Shown here piece by piece: positions 43,327 to 55,256 of a DNA stretch of 64,000 nt (positions within the stretch are counted from its first letter, which is position 1; every line of letters starts with the position of its first letter). The notes beneath the pieces are model-generated. The model was not told where the DNA came from and searched no databases. It saw nothing but the letters and a program-made list of their open reading frames with translations. The position numbers were made by a program, and so were the translations under genes. This stretch comes from Amoebophrya sp. A120. Taxonomy: Eukaryota > Sar > Dinophyceae > Syndiniales > Amoebophryaceae. The stretch spans positions 1,856,882-1,920,881 of the forward strand of contig CAJINV010000009.1 in assembly GCA_905178155.1 (NCBI GenBank), in the 5' to 3' direction.

Positions 43327-46300
43327 CTTGATCTTCTGTTCTGACGTTGTATCCAGAACCTTATGGACGCGATGGCTTCGTAGTTCCGATTAAGGACTAG
43401 AACAGGTGGAGCTGATGCAACAACACAGCACACTGTCAGCGTCCTTCTCACCAGAGTCGTGATTTCCGCAGAGCAGAATGAGCTTCGACGACGACAGAGG
43501 CCACGTCATTTGTTTTCAAGCGGATAAAGCGCATCTGCACGGAAATCTATAGCTAGAGTGTGGTCCACGTTACAGTTACTACATATACATACAGATACTT
43601 GCATACGATATACGCTTCTGCCAGCGCCGTTCGTTGTACGTGTGCGCGGCAGGAGCACCTCTACCGCTGCACTGAAATGCGCAAAAACACAGAAACAAGT
43701 ATCTATGGTTATTTTACGTAGCTACGATGGTCATCTTCCTGAGTAGCAGAAGACGTTTGTCTGCAACTGTTTCCCTGAGGACATACGAATACTTTCCCAC
43801 AACTTTACGAGCACAGTCAATATGTTAACCTTCGTCTGGTTTCTGGCTTTCCGTTTCCTAATCGCGGGCCGCGATTAGGAAAACGTTGTTTTGTGACGCA
43901 CGATCTTGTCTTTGACGAACAACAACGAAGCGGCGGACAATACGAAGCGTGCAAAGTAATTCATTGGAAAAACAACGACGACCCAGAAACTTGCGACGCC
44001 CCCGACAAGAATGATTGCTCTTTCTGTGCCCACGACGAAATGTGTATCAGTAGTGCGCACGACGACGAAATCTCTTCATGTTCAATCAACATTCTTCAAC
44101 GATGCACAACATGCTGAAAAGTTGCGTTTCTCCTGGTCCTGTCCGGGAAAACACGCGGCCAGCAGAGCAGTGCCAGTGGTCCGTCCTGGTTGCTCAAAGT
44201 CACACCGAACAAAAAGGTCGAACCAGAAGTACGATAATCGTACTTAATCCTTCGCCTGGTTGCACTTGCATAGCTGTTTTGTTTGGAAATAGCCATCTGT
44301 AGACGAGTTTTAGACCACAGAATCAGCGAGAAAACAAAGAGTAGTGTTTACTTGGTGAAGCTGTATTCAACAAATTGAATTTGAAACGAATGTTAATCCG
44401 TGGTAGTAATGCAGCGAAATGGAGGTTACAACTTCGGATCACTAATTTTCTCTCTAGTACTAGTCGTTGATGCATGTTGAAAGACAAAGACTATATTAAG
44501 CGCTTGTATATTTCAGTTCATCGATAAATATGTTGCTTCCTCCAGTAAAGTTTGTGTGACTGGGCCAGAGGAGCTCCGCGCACACGCTAGTTTCTATTGG
44601 TATTGTTTCTGCTACCCTGCGAAATTTTTTGCAATCCACTGCAACGCGGCGATTGTCCTGTACTCGAGTTGTTCCTGTTACTGCTCACTAAATGTGTTTT
44701 GTTTATTTCAGATTGATTCCGTATCCCCATACTGATTCTAAAACTTACTATGGTTTAGCTACAACAACTTCATCACTGGTTGTTTTTGTTCAATACTATC
44801 ACTACTTTCTTTTCGAAGTTCTCTCATTTAGATTTAGTCAAAGCACGCCCGATTTCTTCTTTCTTGCAAGACGTAGGAGCTCACGAAGTCTTAATTCTTT
44901 ATTATCCCAAAGATACAACTCATACTCATGTTCACTGCAAGATGAACCATGATAAAATGTTATTATCAGGTGGATTTAAGTCTCTAATTATTATGTGTGA
45001 ATATTATTTGTGTAAAAAGGTTATTCTTCATATTCACGGCAAATCGAAACGGTATCCGTAGTTGAGGTTGAGCCACCCAGGAAAAAGGAGCTGTTTCCCA
45101 ACTTCTTGTTTAATGGAAGCCGAATTCTGTGGCACTTCTATTACTATTCCGAAACGAATGTGTAAGAGCGGAAACGGCAGCTAAACTGGATATAATTACT
45201 TATGATAACCTCATCTCTACTATTTTTTGTTCTTTATTCTTGGCAGCTCGCTGCATCGGTCGTGCTTACTATTATTTAGTTAAGTAAGTGGCTGCTATGC
45301 TGGTGGCCGCGCTACGCTCATCTCGAGCTGCAATGACCACATGAAGCCACAAAATTCTTCAAAATAGATAGTTTTCCACATCGGCAGCGATATAATTCGT
45401 TCGATAATTGCACCCTCGTTTATGGTTTTGGCTACCACCTGAAGTGATGTTCGTGAGGTTCTAAAAAATGGTGCGATTCATCTCCTGTGCTCTTCATGTC
45501 AGTCTTAATGCTGCAGCTTCGTGGTCCGTCGTGCAGCAAACGACCTCGTCATTGATGCACTTTTTTCACGAACTTGTGCGGTGACGGCGGTGGACGATGC
45601 GTCGGCGAGGTATGCAGAGAAAAACGACAATGTCAATCATATCGAGCAGAAGTCTGCAAGTCCCATTTTTTTTTTATCTTTGCGTGTACTCGGAGTCAGA
45701 TGTTGATGTAAGTCGGACTGGCTCCACCTATGCATAGTGACAACTAGATCAGCATCCCTGCTTTTGGAGAAGGCCTGAGTTCCGTTCATACATTTGAAAA
45801 AGATGCTTGTTTCAACATCATGGTCGAGCAAAAACGCGCGCATCTACGAAGACCACGAACCTTGACTCGATGACTCAATGTCGTGCTAGTTTACCCACAT
45901 AGATTGGCGGAATTCGGTTCTCACCCTGTATCGCAGCCAAAAAGAGTACAACCAACTGAGTCAAATTGCAAATCGATACTTAAAGCACAAAAAGGTACAC
46001 GACAAGGGTGGTGCTGTTGCGATCATGATACAGATACGGCAAACCATCATCTTCATCAAATTAATAGAGATATTTTTGGTGAGCGCCACACTGCATCGCA
46101 AATTGCCCTCACCAATCATTATCTGGTTTGCCAAAATTCAAATTGTAAATCACATGATAAATAAGACTATATTATTTCATCCATTACATGGCAAGAATCG
46201 GTGGAACTGACCACGTCGCTGGTTGCCATTTCTGTTCTTTTCGTACCGGGCTGCAATGGTGCGTCATTGGCGGAAACCTAAAATTTAAATTTTCGAAATA

Positions 46301-46901
46301 GTTTTCTCAACTGTCCTGCACGTGCGCTCGCTTTTTTTTCAAACATTTGTTTTTTTTTGTTTTTGTATAGCGTTTGGCGCATCATCAGTCTACACTTCGT
46401 TTCAAAACGAAAGTCTTCGAAGCGAAGCTCTACTCTGCGATGTTATCACTAAGAAACAACATCTGTGACCACGCGTTGCATGCCGCCGGTACTGGGAGTC
46501 TGCAACTCCTTTCCACTGTGCTCGTAGTAGGCGACAGCCGCGCTCTTCGAGCGCAAGCCACTTGTGTGTTCCTCCTCCGCACCTCCTTCATTTGACGTGC
46601 TAGCGCTCCTGTGCCGGTTGTTTTGATGGTGCGATAAAAGTCCTAAAAAAAGTTGCGACGTCAGTATCCAGTGTGAGTCGATGGATCGCGTTCGCTCCAG
46701 TTGTTATTGACATCGACAGCATTTTTGACTGCCTTGAACAGCAATTTTGCTTTGAACATCTCCTACTTCTACTTGGATCCCAGTGAAGATATTAATACGA
46801 CTGTCGTCTGCTATCAAAGCAAGGGAGTAGACGCGCTAGCGGAGCCGGCGCCATAAGTAAAGAGGAAAAAACCAAAAAAAAAAAAGATCCATCAAGGCGT
46901 C
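43327..46901. other. long gene-free stretch
   Basis: About 3.6 kb with no convincing gene on either strand; frames are under 100 codons and lack coding bias. It contains a perfect palindrome at 43854-43882 and AT-rich tracts near 46.3 and 46.88 kb. Confidence 0.5.
43854..43882. repeat. 29-bp near-perfect palindrome
   Basis: TTTCCTAATCGCGG, one G, then its exact reverse complement: 14-base arms and a one-base spacer. It could extrude a cruciform or mark an excision footprint or a terminator. It lies in the gene-free stretch upstream of the membrane-protein gene. Confidence 0.85.
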
Positions 46902-49900
46902 TTACGCTGTCCCTTGTGCGGCCAGAAAGCCATCGCCCGTTGGCCACGTCATGGTGCTCGCCAAAGCCGGCGGAGGGTGGTCCGGTAGATGCGTGGGGTC
47001 GTCGGTCTCCAGCAAAGTGATGCCAGGCGGCGAACGCGTCGGAGTTTTCTTCGGCGACTTTCTGGCCGACATGCTCATGGAGAGATTGACTGGAGGATCC
47101 GCGATGGAATACGAGTGCGCGACAAGGTTCGGATCCGTGGCCGCGTGCGTCATCGGGAGCTGGTGGTAAGCCCCAGCCTCGGTGGAGGACTCGTGATGGT
47201 GCTGCTGTAGCACCGGGGATAGCAACTGCACGGGGTGCTGACCTTGCATCGTGCTATGATGATCTTCACGCAACAAGGTAGTGTGGTTCTCGCCTCCACC
47301 CGTGCTGACAGCGGCGAGGTGATGCGCGGCCTGATAGTGGTCTTGACTGATGCTCGTCAAATGCGCGCTCGTCCCCAACTGATCATGTGGTGCGGGTGAC
47401 GTGGACAAAGCCGCCTGCATAGCTGCATTGTAATGCTGCAGAACACTGTGTTGATCCGCAAGTTCGTGGAGAAGTTGCTGGCCGTGCTGATGATCGTGGT
47501 GCTGCAGCGTCGCAGCAGCCGCTCCACTCGCATTGGCATTTGTTGCGCCTGAGTTTGTTGTTCCGTAAAACGACGACTGTTGCTGCGTCAGTTCCGGCTG
47601 CGAAGACGGGTGGTCTACTACGCCGCCCGGCGTACTCGCGTTGCCGCCTGCAAAGCCAACGTGATTCTGGTGGTTGCTTTGAGCACCATGCAGAGCTTGG
47701 TGCGGCGCTCCAGCACCCGGCGCGGTGGCGGCCGCCATAGCTGCGACAGCACCGGCTGCACTGGCACCGGAGATGTACAATGCATGCTGGTGAACAAGCT
47801 CCTGGTAGCTGTTAGCGTAAGAATCGGACAACGGCGACGCGTTGTAGTTGCTGTGGTCAGCGGTCGGCATGGTTCCCATTTGGGCATAGTGCTGTGCCGC
47901 GCCGGCATTGGTCGACGCTCCGCCCGCAGCTCCGGGCGTCGTGGAAGTACCGTACTGGGTCGCACAACTGCTGTTGTAGTTGTGGTGCTGGTGATGTTGG
48001 TGCCCATGCCCGCCACCGCCCGAAGTCGAGTGCATCTGGTGGTCTTGGTGTGGTGAGTTTGCGGCAACAGCAACAAAACTGTGCTGAATAGTCCCGTGTT
48101 GATGCTGGTGGTGGTGATGCTGCTGCTGGTGGGCCGCTGCTGCCGTCGCACTCTGGTGCTGGTTGTGCATGGCCGGCTGGTGGTGCTGCTGCTGTTGCGC
48201 CGCAGGACCAGCTGCCCCCAAGTGGTGCAGATCACTCGATTGATGGTGTTGACCACTGAAGTGATTCTGCATCAGATGCAGCCCGTTGCCGGTACTGGCC
48301 CCGCCTTGATGCGCCGACGCGGCGCCGGCGGTCGTGTTCGCACCGGAAGTGCTGGCAGCCAGCAGCTGCTGTTGGTTGTACTGCTGCTCAAACAGCGAAG
48401 CCGCGGCACTAGATTGATGCTGGTGGGGCGTTACTGCCGACGAATTCTGACTGTATAAGAGCTGCTGAAAGTCCTGGGAGTCCACCGCCCCGAACGTGCT
48501 TGTCCCGAAAGAGTTCATCGTTGTGGAGCGGTTCGCGCTTGCCAGGGAGTTGAAAGACTGCGAGTGCTTGTTCGACGCATTCATCGCCTGCTGCTGCGGC
48601 CCCCCGCGGCCGCCGGTAAAGTTGGTGTTGGTAATGGTGTTCAGCGAGGTCGCGCGGGCGCCCACCTGCTGCGGCCCGTTGCAGTTCTGCATCAGCCCCT
48701 GACTCAAGGCTTCCGACGTCGAAACCTAAGGAGCGAGATGGCTCAGTGGACGAAGTATTTTTCTTTTATTCATCAACGCAGAAAATATAGAAGTTTTAGA
48801 TTTAGTACGCATCATCGATCATCCCAACTCCAGCGCAACTTGGATAATGGGCTGCAGCAGCTCGCCTGCACTACACAAACAGTACGTAGTAGGCAAGAAG
48901 ATCCGTTTCAATTATACTGCCGGGCGCTCGTCACGAAGGTAAATTTTCGGCAGGCCTTCTGGCGGCGGCGGCTTTCTGCCACCGTCGACGCCCGTGACCT
49001 GGTCTTCCGCGATCCACTTCTGCACCTGGTGAGACCACTCGCTGCGCAGGCAGACGTCGTGGGCCGCCTGGTACACGGTGAAACGGTACTTCAAGTCGTT
49101 CGCGGACATGGTGTGGAGAATCTCCCGAAAATGCTTCAACACTCGCACTATCAAATGTAAAAATGTCTGGGTCTCCTGGAAACTTGTGACGCTGGGTCGC
49201 GTATCATGAGGAAGCCATAAGCGCTGGCTCAGCATGACAAGTTGCTGAGCTTCTAGGTGTTGCCTATTCTGCATGACAAACTGCGTTTTTGCAGGACAGG
49301 AAATTGGGGCTCTTGGGTAACCTGCATGACAGGTTTAAGTTCAAGAGTCATGCCAGAGAAGCATGACAAATCGCGCATTCTTCCAGACCCAGACATTTTT
49401 ACACTTGATACGCACAGCGCTGATCGAATCGTGGAGCGCCCCGTGGCACCGAATCAAACTTGCAAACGTGTGCGCGTTCAGCGGGCGCACGTACTGGAAC
49501 ATTTGCGACACCTGGGTACATTTAGTTGGAAAATGTGGGCGTGTGGGTACGGTATGATGGTGAAGTGCGGGCGTACGACGCCGGCATGCACCGTTTGCAC
49601 GATGGTGCGTGGTCTACGAGAGCTCAGCTCACGTCTTCTCGATTTCGCTGATCCGCGAAATTTTAAAATTTTATTTTTATTGCAAGAATATTTGAAATCC
49701 AAAGAAAATGCAAATCATTAACTATGTATGCATGTTGTAATCGTGTGATATGGAGTCTATCATACTTTGTTCCACGTAACAAGCCGCGAAATATTAAAGT
49801 TTCATTTTTTTTGTAGATGAAAATCCGCGAAATTTCAAAAATTTATTTTTATAGAGAACACATGAAAGTGTCGAAATGTAGTTTCCGGAACGAAGCGATT

Positions 49901-50947
49901 GAGCGCCCGAGTGTATTCAGAAATAAAAATACGAATACCTTCTCGTAACCTTCCAGGCTCGGATCGCGCGAGAAGATCAGGCAATAGATCGAAAAAAAAT
50001 GGCTGTTCGGCGCAACGTTGTGCGTGAGCATGAAGGCTCCCACGTAGGAGGCCACTTCAAAGCCCAGCTTGTCCTGGAGAATCACGTCCAGCAGAGCCCG
50101 AAACTCCTCGAGCCGCAACTGGTTATTCTGCTTCCGGCGGGCCATCTGCTCGGCCGCGTGGCGCAGCCGCTCGTTCTTCGACAGCCACCGCGTCCACAGG
50201 GTGCACTCCCGCCCGTGGCTCCCGCCGCCACGACCAGCTGAATGGTGGCCCCGACCGCGGGTGTGGTGGTGCGCGTTGTTGTAGCCGCTTGCGTTGCCAC
50301 CCCCGTAATGTTGGCTACTACTTCCGCCCAAGATATTGTTGCCACCGGTATTGCCGCTTGCACCACCACCCGTTCCGTTGTTGTCGTGGTCCGAGGCACT
50401 CCCCACCCCATGGCTAGCACCAAGTCCGTTGGCATTGCCATTTTGGTGCTGTTCATCCGGTCCGCCGTGTTTGTTACTGCTGGAGGTCGTCGTGGAGGAC
50501 ACCAGTAAGTCTACGAGCTCGTCAAGCCGGAGGGAGCCACTTTGATGTTGATGATGCGAGGTAGTCGCCGCGGCTGCTCCTGTGCCATTGGCAGCGCTAC
50601 TGTGGTGGTGATTGTTGTACGATCCTCCTCCGAAGGTGGCTGCGTACGAAGAGTTATTGTGCAGGGTGCTGCTGTTTGACGAGGCTAGAGTGCCGGCACC
50701 GTTCGTCGCCCCGTTGCTTCTCTGGTGGTTGTAGTGATGTTGCCCGCCAGCACCGGCACGGGCCGCCATCTTATTACTCGAGCTTAGCATCGTGGTGGTC
50801 CCAGTAGCGGTTCCGCCGTTCGCAGCAGCGCTCCTGTTGCCTCCAGCAGCATTATAGTCTGGCTGCTGCGGCCCATCGCTGTGGCCACGGTGCAGGTTCG
50901 CAATGCCCCCTCCTCCTGCGGAAGTTCCGCCGACACCTCCACCGATG
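46902..50947 (-). CDS. PPR-like protein with Asn/Gly-rich head and Gln/His-rich tail
   Basis: Exons 50947-49939, 49511-49411, 49143-48918 and 48725-46902 read in one frame to about 1,052 residues; an upstream exon is missing because exon 1 starts after an acceptor-like CAG at phase 2. The first 230 residues are Gly, Asn and His-rich. Then comes a helical core: RWLSKNERLRHAAEQMARRK, LEEFRALLDVILQDKLG, then FEVASYVGAFML, FASLIRCHGALHDSISA and VRVLKHFREILHTM, in the helix-turn-helix style of PPR or related organellar RNA-binding proteins. The 600-residue tail is Gln, His, Ala and Ser-rich. Introns A and C are GT-AG; intron B (49144-49410) is inverted-repeat-bounded. The tail could mediate phase separation. 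PPR assignment is tentative. Confidence 0.7.
49144..49410 (-). mobile_element. introner with 26-bp inverted repeats and GTGCG target duplication
   Basis: 267 bp. Plus-strand left end at 49149 reads TATCAAATGTAAAAATGTCT; the reverse complement of the right end (ending 49410) reads TATCAAGTGTAAAAATGTCT. The match continues through GGGTCT, so about 26 bp with one mismatch. GTGCG flanks it on both sides (49411-49415 and 49144-49148). Removing repeat plus one GTGCG restores the frame (SISAVRVLKHF). No cut within the duplication gives both GT and AG. Four GCATGACA-type repeats occur inside (49232, 49271, 49323 and 49361). Confidence 0.85.
49512..49938 (-). repeat. intron with three copies of an AT-rich CGCGAAA motif
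   Basis: A 427-bp GT-AG intron of the PPR-like gene. Three plus-strand copies begin CCGCGAAAT, at about 49653, 49783 and 49827, followed by A/T runs ending TTATTTTTAT-like. Similar copies are intergenic near 4740 and 4877. They look like a small dispersed AT-rich repeat. Confidence 0.5.
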
Positions 50948-52360
50948 CTGTCAGTTTATGTTTCTGATGAAATAATCTTCTTGATGCCACTGTTTTTAAT
51001 ATTACACAACGATGCGTACAACCATGGTACCGATATCTGCCCTGGTTGCTAGAGTTGGTTTATGCTTATCATGGATGCTGGAAGTTAGCAAGCATCTGCT
51101 CATGTTGATCTTTGTCTTCCTCACCGAGATCCACTCGCTGTCAGTGCTATGATGAAGATGTCTAGAGCCCCCGCAAACAACTTATATCGACATCAAGTTC
51201 ATCCAAGAACCTGCTCCAAGTCGACGAATCCAGATGATCCCAAGCGTTCGGCCCCTGGTCTTGCCACTGCGCATTCGAATTCGTATCCTGCCAGCCCGAA
51301 GCGGCGTCGCTCGTCATGTTGCTGTTGGTGCCTTCTACGTATTTCTTGCTACAACTTGATGACGCCTGAAGAACACGACTACCGCTGCTGTCGTCAAAAA
51401 GCTGCGACCACTAAAACGTCAGCCTCTGCACCCAGTCGCCGACCTGCTAAGTCAAACAGAAAATCTAACAAAGATAGAGAGATACTTTTGTGTGCTAGTA
51501 CTACTACAGAACAAAAATTCATATTTACCCAAACATGCAAAATTCCCTGCCGCGGTCGCTCCTTACTCTCTTTCTTTCCTTCATACGCAACACCCGCACC
51601 CAATCCGAAATATGAGAAAAAAAAACGACGACGACCTGTAATATTGGCGCTCAGTGTCATTGCGCTAGCAGACGACACAGGCATTCCTAATTCCCCCACT
51701 CCCCTGCTGAAACCGATCTTCATCTTGATTCTTGCAAGGCTTCCTCTCATCACTCAGTTGGGGCATAGAAATTTCGAGGTTTGCATTGCACGGTGGCAAG
51801 ACATACTTTTACTTCATCACTTCTATTGCTAGTAGAGCAGGTCTGAATTGTCTTGGACATGAATTGGGACACCTCTCGACAGCACGAGCACGACCAAACT
51901 ATTCGTTTTCTTTGACTCGCCGTCTGGCATCCTGTCCTTTTCCGTATTGACGATTCCATGATGAAGGAGGTCCGTGGCAGCTCATGAAGCCCAATAAAGC
52001 AGAGACCAAAGAACAAATTTGAATACAAGCGAACATCGCACTGCACAGCGGATTCTCTCCTGCGAGGCTGAGAGCTGCGCTTATTTCGCAATCGCTGTCG
52101 TGAACTCATGTCGTCGTGCCCCGGTGCCGGAGTAATCACGGAACCATAGGTGAGAAAGAGAGGGACAAACTACTATGGTATTACTGTTCATCGAGCTAGC
52201 TACAGCTCAAAGAACTACTACTTCAAGTTTCTTTTCTTGTCGCTGAATATTTGTCGCCGGAGGTGTGGTTGGGGTTGAGCTTGGAGGAGAAAACAGATTC
52301 TACCGCGTTTTCAAGTTTGTAGAAGTAGAACTTCGATTAATATCGATACCCTTGGTCCTC
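50948..52360. other. unresolved: probable 5' exon of the PPR-like gene
   Basis: About 1.4 kb. The first exon of the PPR-like gene should be here, perhaps ending at a GTGAGG donor near 51109, but two frames are possible. The plus-strand frame 51149-51832 (227 codons) lacks recognisable domains and is not accepted. Confidence 0.4.
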
Positions 52361-55256
52361 CTACAAGTCTTGATCTTTTCCCCTAGTACCGCCTCGACTA
52401 TACACCGAGGATGGTCGGCTATTTTTGCCCGCTGTCGTCCCTCGATTTCCGCCGGAGGTCTGTGAGGAGGAAGATCCGCCACCTGTTCGAGGACTGCTGC
52501 TCGCAGTACTTCTGGACTGCTGTGATCTAGTTGTGGTTCTACTATTCGAGGCGGCGCGGTCGCTCTTCTCGTCTCCCGAAGAATCAGCGTAGGAGTGCCC
52601 CCCGCCGTACTGATTTGTCGAGCTATCGTAAGGAAAAATCCCCCCTCCCCATATCGAAAACGAAACTTGTGTTGCTGTGTTTGAGTACACAAATCACATT
52701 TGTCTTGCAGTAAGGCACTCCGGCCAGATCCGCAGCCTAGGTGGGAGAGCTCAGGTCTAGTTGTTCAGCATTGCAAAAGGCTACCCTCTAGGACCAAGAG
52801 CATGCCAAATCGCTTCACAATTGGGCAGATGCCTCTGCGCTTGTCCTTTTGCAAGACAAACCTGATTTGTGGCCACAAATCAGCAACACAAATTTTCGGA
52901 AACATACCTTTTTGATATGGGGAGGGGGGATTTTTCCTCTCAATACGAGCCGCCGCTTCTACTATGCTGGCCGTGACTCGGGGCGCCGCCCATGCTGTAG
53001 CCGCTGCTGGTGCCACCTCCCCCACCCATGCCACCGAAAAAGTGGGTAGCGGCGTGGTAGAGTTTCGGGTGGCTGGATTTGATGGTCTCGAGCTTGTCGC
53101 AGGAGGTCTTCGGCATGGACTTGGCTCGCTCCATCTCCTTCGACCGGGAGGTCGGATCGGCGATTTTCCGTGCCTGCATCACGCGCTTCCACATTTTCTT
53201 TTCCTGGTACTCGCACTCCGACTGCTGGGAGCGGATGAACTGCATCTCCACCTCCTCCTCCAGCTCCAGCCGGTTCGCTTTGTTTTTCGGAAACTGCTGG
53301 TTAAAGTCCCGTTCGCTGTGGACAAAATACTGCGCCTTCAGCCGCGACGTCTTCTGCTCCACCTGGAACGTCGAGTCGCGCGTCAGGGAAAACCTGTTTA
53401 GTCGTAGTTGCAGGGAAAGATAAGAAGAGCTAACTACAGCGATGAGGCCGTGACTTCTTATTTCCATCGCAATTTTTTGCTATTCCTAGCTAGTACCGAA
53501 CAATGGTGCAAAACTGTCGAACCTATGTTGCCAAGGTACAAAAAAGAGTCTTTTTTTCTTGTATGAGCATAGGAATTCTTTGGGAATTCAAAATAGCGAA
53601 GCGAAAAAAATAGTGCTAAGTAGTACACTCGATGGGTCCTTGGCTGGAATATTCCGGACGACGTAAGTGCGGTGAGAATGACGAAGAGCAGGGGGAGTAA
53701 ATTCAAAAGTTGTTGTCGCTGTACGTCTTCTGGAGCTGTTTTCATTTTTTTTTTTGCGCATGAATGTGACAATCACAATGCTCGTCTTGGTCATCGAAGT
53801 GTACCACTGCATTATGTAAATCAACGGGACCAAGTCCAAGAGCACCACAACCGCGTGCTACACAAAGGCAAATCCAGCACTAGTCTATGTGAATTATCTT
53901 TTCCGCACCTGCTTGCTGCTGCTGTCGCTGCGCGCCGCGAGCACCTCCAGGGTGCCTGTTCTGCTGCTGCATCCGACCCCCGTTGAAGAACATGTCGAAA
54001 AAGTCGTTTGCTGTCATAAACTCCTCCTGGCGAAAATTTGTCTGCTGCTCAGCTCGATCGGGATCGCCACATTGGTCGTAGATGCGTCTGTGTGTAGGAA
54101 AAAAAATGCCAGACTAGAAAGGTTTTTCATGATTTCATAGTTGCGACGTGGCTGCGAGAGCAACATCAGTGATTTCATCATGATTATGGCTTCAAAATCT
54201 AAATCGTACCAACAACGTGCCAAAAATTAGACGTACCTTTTATTTGTGTCTTCCAGACACTGCACGGCTTTGCTGAGTTTTTTGAAGGCTTCTTCCGCGC
54301 CCGGCGCCCCGTTCTTGTCCGGGTGCAGCTTGAGCGCCAGCTTCTTGTAGGCCTTTTTGATTTCGTCGACCGAGGCCGTTTTTGTCAGCCCCATCAATGC
54401 GTAGAAGTCCTTGGTGCGGAGAATTTTCTGCACGAGCTGCATTTGCTCCGGCGTGTACTCCCGTTTGGGCTGCGTGGCGGCCTTGGCGCTCGCGCTCGAA
54501 CTGGTACCTGCTCGGCCCGCTGCGGTGGGGCGCGTAGTTTGACTCGACGAGGACGACGAAGAGCCGCCGCTGTTCGGTGCGGCACCTCCTCGACTCGTCG
54601 GGTTATTTGCTGCCCCAGCACCTCCTGCTCGCGCGTTCGCGGTGGCACCAGCAGTTCGTGGTTGCTGCGCCCCCGCTGTAGTGGGCCCAGCGCCGGCGCG
54701 CGGCCTCTGGTGCTGGCCGGCGGTGGCTCCGCCGGTTGCTGCCCCATTAGTGCTGGTGGTTCCGCGCCTGCTGTTGGCACGCCTTCTGGCGCTGCCGCCG
54801 CTGCGATTCCTCGCGTTCTGCTGAGCTTGGCGGGAGAGGTACGCGGTGAGAAGGCTGCGCATGGCACCCGGATCGGCGCCCAGCCTGACAGCCTTTTCCA
54901 TGAACCTGGTTTGTGTTTTCAATGATGCTCTCGTTGCACTTTTCCTTGACTTCATGCTCTTGTCTGGTGTCGTGGTCAAAAATTACAACAAGATGAATTT
55001 CATCAAAGCATCATGAAGAGTTAGAGTGATATACATCCGCGTGGTCATCATCTTAGTGAATGATCATTATCTTTTACACGACTAACCGGCAGTAAATTCA
55101 TCTTGCCACTACTAGCAAAATCTTCAGCAAAAAGTATAAATCGAGAGAGTACTTCTGCGCTTTCTCCTTGTCGCCCTGGGAGATCGCTTCCCGCATGCGC
55201 GCTGTACACTGATCCACACCATCTTGGTTAATGTTCGCGGTCATTTGCGCAGTCAT
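52361..55256 (-). CDS. DNAJB12/DNAJB14-like ER membrane J-protein, six exons
   Basis: Exons 55256-55153, 54905-54237, 54087-53909, 53729-53627, 53393-52944 and 52628-52361 join in frame to 590 residues. The first four introns are GT-AG. The N terminus (DQCTARMREAISQGDKEKAQ then FMEKAVRLG) matches the start of DNAJB12-type proteins. A Gly, Ala and Thr-rich linker leads to the J-domain at about 200-270 (DFYALMGLTKTASVDEIKKA, LHPDKNG with HPD, IYDQCGD). A single membrane helix follows (LLNLLPLLFVILTALTSS, about 325-342), then the DUF1977 region (VFSLTRDSTFQVEQ, AQYFVHSERDF, VEMQF). Homologues recruit Hsp70 at the ER for quality control and degradation. The C-terminal 130 residues are a Ser, Gly and Gln-rich extension beyond the usual family. 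Confidence 0.9.
52629..52943 (-). mobile_element. introner in DNAJB12-like gene with long inverted repeats
   Basis: 315 bp. Both ends, read inward, start AGGAAAAATCCCCCCTCCCC and continue ATATC; after interruptions both reach TTGTGTTGCTG and later TTTGTCTTGCA, so the arms cover about 115 bases each with indels. Cutting TCGTA and CGATAG leaves SYDSSTNQY in frame, with TA on both sides. GT-AG is not available. The arms make the intron fold as one long hairpin. Confidence 0.85.

Noticed and set aside
49232-49370. Tandem satellite of GCATGACA
   Set aside because: Spacing is irregular (about 39, 52 and 38 bp) and the flanks differ, so it is noted only as part of the introner.
51149-51832. 227-codon plus-strand frame
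   Set aside because: No domain, irregular composition, opposite to every firm gene, and no coding bias apparent.
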